The notes below the pieces were generated by a model. It was not told the origin of the DNA. It saw nothing but the letters and a program-made list of their open reading frames with translations, and ran no database searches. This document shows, in pieces, positions 4,098 through 5,856 of a stretch of 5,856 nt of DNA. The translations under genes and the position numbers were made by a program. How positions within the stretch are numbered: the stretch's first letter is position 1; each line of letters begins with the position of its first letter. Source of the stretch: Flavobacteriaceae bacterium (GTDB lineage: Bacteria; Bacteroidota; Bacteroidia; Flavobacteriales; Flavobacteriaceae); assembly GCA_019752245.1 (NCBI GenBank), contig JAIEMH010000119.1, positions 1 to 5,856 on the forward strand, in the 5' to 3' direction.

Positions 4098-5856
4098 ATG
4101 AAACATTTTGTACTTGTTTTTTTGTGTTTATTCTCTTTTTTTACAAAAGCACAAACGCAGTATAAATCACTTCATTTTACTACCGACGAAGGTTTACCAT
4201 CAAATATTATTTACAGCATTACCGAAGATAAAAAAGGAACTATTATAATTGGAACAGACAACGGTTTAAGTGTTTTCAACGGAAATGAATTTGAAAATTA
4301 CAATGTAAAAAACGGTTTAATAAATCCTTACATTGTTTCTGTTTACAATGATAACAATTCTATTTTAATGCTGAATTACAATGGAAAACTACAAAAATTT
4401 GAGAACAACAAAATTGTAACAACTAATATATTTACAGAAGTTAACAATCAAATTTTAACTACTAAAAATACGATTTATTTATACACCATTCAAAATCGAA
4501 ACAAAAACAACACTTACGTTTTTACTGCTATTGACAAGAAAAGTTTGGTTTCTAAAAAATCGGTTTCAACTTCAGAACGTGATCGAATTGCACCACCAGT
4601 TTTAACTCAAAATCAAGAATCTATAACTTTAGAAGACAATTTGTTACATTATAAAAACTATAAAATCAAACTTCCGAACGAAATTCGATTGATTCATAAA
4701 GCTATCTTTAGAAAAAAGGATGTTTGCATTTTGGAAGATGATTATTTGTATGTTTTAGATTTTAAAAGTGATCTAAAATCTAAAATAAAATTACCTACAA
4801 ATCTTTCTGAAAATCCAGTTTACAAGTATGATTTCATATTAGATCAATTTGAAAATTGTTGGTTAAGCATTCAAAATCAAGGCTTATTCATTCTAAAAAA
4901 CAACAATTGGCTTCCACTTAGTGAATCAATTGGATTGAATAAGGAAGACAATATCAATTATCTTTTTTGTGATTCTACTGGAAAAATTTGGATTGCAACC
5001 AATGAAAAAGGACTTTTTTGTATTCCAACAACATTAAATGAAACTTTAATTTTTAAAAATGAAGGTAATTTTTTCAACAGTTTTGCCACATCATTAGACG
5101 AAAATTTACTTTATTTTTCATCCAAATTTAGATTGTATTCTTTGAATAAAAATTCAGACATAAAACTACTTGAAAAATCTGATTTTGAAATTCATTTGGA
5201 TAATTACGATAAACAACCATTTCTGTTTTCTTCTATAAATAAACCTGAATTTTGGTCGAAAAAATTTAACTTATTTTCTTTTCATGGAAGGCAAATTCTA
5301 AAACATGATAAAGAATATATTTTACTTTACGGAACCACGAATCTATGTACTGCAAAAGTGCAAAACAACAAAGTTGAATACAGTTTTATTACTTATAAAA
5401 ATCCAAAAAAAGAAAAGACCAAAGGCATTGTTTTACATAAAAAGGAGTACTATTTTAATAATGGTCAAGAGATAGATATTAGAACCTTTGACTCAAAATT
5501 TATTTCTATAAAACGTAAGTTAAAGTTTAAAATTAATGGATATATTGAGGATTTTGCTTTCGTTAACGACACCATGTGGATTGCAGCAAACAACGCAATT
5601 TATAAAGTTTATAATGAAAAAATAGTTGATAGCATCCTTGAAATAAACAATGTGAGATTGGATAACGTTAGGAAAATAAAACCAATTGGAACAGATGTTT
5701 TTCTTTGCGCCGGAAACGGTTTGTTTAAAATCAATAAAAGCGGAAAATTTGTCTGCAATAAATTCAATTTTTTACCAAGCAATGACGTTTACAATGTAAT
5801 TATTTTTGACCACAATTTGTTTGTAGCAACCAATAATGGATTAGCAAAAATTAACC
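4098..5856 (+). CDS. Sensor protein with Reg_prop beta-propeller, probable LytS-type histidine kinase (3' end outside window)
   Basis: ATG 4098 opens 586 codons with no stop before the window edge. A Sec signal peptide (MKHFVLVFLCLFSFFTKAQ, cleavage near A18/Q19) puts the next part in the periplasm. Mature residues begin with the classic two-component propeller opening, FTTDEGLPSNIIYSITED (27-44), and a Reg_prop repeat, KGTIIIGTDNGLSVFNG (46-62). Later blade motifs are STGKIWIATNEKGLFCI (293-309), DTMWIAANNAIYKV (491-504), GTDVFLCAGNGLFKI (531-545) and NLFVATNNGLAKIN (573-586). The middle (about 80-280) has degenerate blades without the IWxGT signature. In complete family members the propeller is followed by a Y_Y_Y domain, one transmembrane helix and a cytoplasmic kinase; with a LytTR partner the kinase is usually of the His_kinase/LytS type. 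None of these later parts is inside the window, so kinase activity is inferred from the architecture and from the regulator gene 2 bp upstream. The ligand is unknown; related propellers sense glycans in some Bacteroidota. Confidence 0.88.
   Translation, partial: MKHFVLVFLCLFSFFTKAQTQYKSLHFTTDEGLPSNIIYSITEDKKGTIIIGTDNGLSVFNGNEFENYNVKNGLINPYIVSVYNDNNSILMLNYNGKLQKFENNKIVTTNIFTEVNNQILTTKNTIYLYTIQNRNKNNTYVFTAIDKKSLVSKKSVSTSERDRIAPPVLTQNQESITLEDNLLHYKNYKIKLPNEIRLIHKAIFRKKDVCILEDDYLYVLDFKSDLKSKIKLPTNLSENPVYKYDFILDQFENCWLSIQNQGLFILKNNNWLPLSESIGLNKEDNINYLFCDSTGKIWIATNEKGLFCIPTTLNETLIFKNEGNFFNSFATSLDENLLYFSSKFRLYSLNKNSDIKLLEKSDFEIHLDNYDKQPFLFSSINKPEFWSKKFNLFSFHGRQILKHDKEYILLYGTTNLCTAKVQNNKVEYSFITYKNPKKEKTKGIVLHKKEYYFNNGQEIDIRTFDSKFISIKRKLKFKINGYIEDFAFVNDTMWIAANNAIYKVYNEKIVDSILEINNVRLDNVRKIKPIGTDVFLCAGNGLFKINKSGKFVCNKFNFLPSNDVYNVIIFDHNLFVATNNGLAKIN

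Overview
The window looks like a chromosomal segment from a member of the Bacteroidota, most likely Flavobacteriia. It is very AT-rich, Lys, Asn and Ile codons are abundant, the starts lack a Shine-Dalgarno sequence and sit behind A-rich leaders, and the signal peptides have the K-rich, 'AQ'-ending form common in Flavobacterium relatives. Every gene I can support is on the + strand. This placement is inference from sequence style; no rRNA or other marker gene is present.

Layout. (1) Bases 1-337 hold the 3' end of a beta-rich, probably secreted protein whose start lies upstream of the window, followed by a hairpin. (2) Bases 459-1478 encode a lipoprotein with propeller-like repeats. A small hairpin precedes it and an intrinsic terminator follows. 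(3) Bases 1547-1582 carry two perfect 12-bp direct repeats, 23 bp apart, that resemble LytTR-type operators. They lie upstream of a weak Bacteroidota-type promoter, a 10-codon mini-ORF and two genes: a small outer-membrane beta-barrel protein with an odd cysteine-rich C-terminal tail (1697-2398), and an unrecognised 245-residue protein without Cys or Trp (2479-3216). These two probably form one transcript, which ends at a strong terminator (3268-3296). (4) Bases 3391-5856 encode a two-component system: a LytTR response regulator and, 2 bp downstream, the N-terminal 586 residues of a sensor with a signal peptide and Reg_prop-type propeller blades. The sensor gene runs off the window, so its expected transmembrane, Y_Y_Y and histidine-kinase parts are not visible.

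Working model (inference). The sensor reads a periplasmic signal with its propeller and phosphorylates the LytTR regulator. The regulator could bind the tandem CCGTTAAACAAC repeats and control the barrel/unknown-protein pair next door. The main points of interest are the operator-regulator pairing inside one window, the C-x4-C-x2-C-x4-C tail on a beta-barrel, and the unrecognised partner protein. The window contains no CRISPR array, tRNA, rRNA or recognisable insertion sequence.
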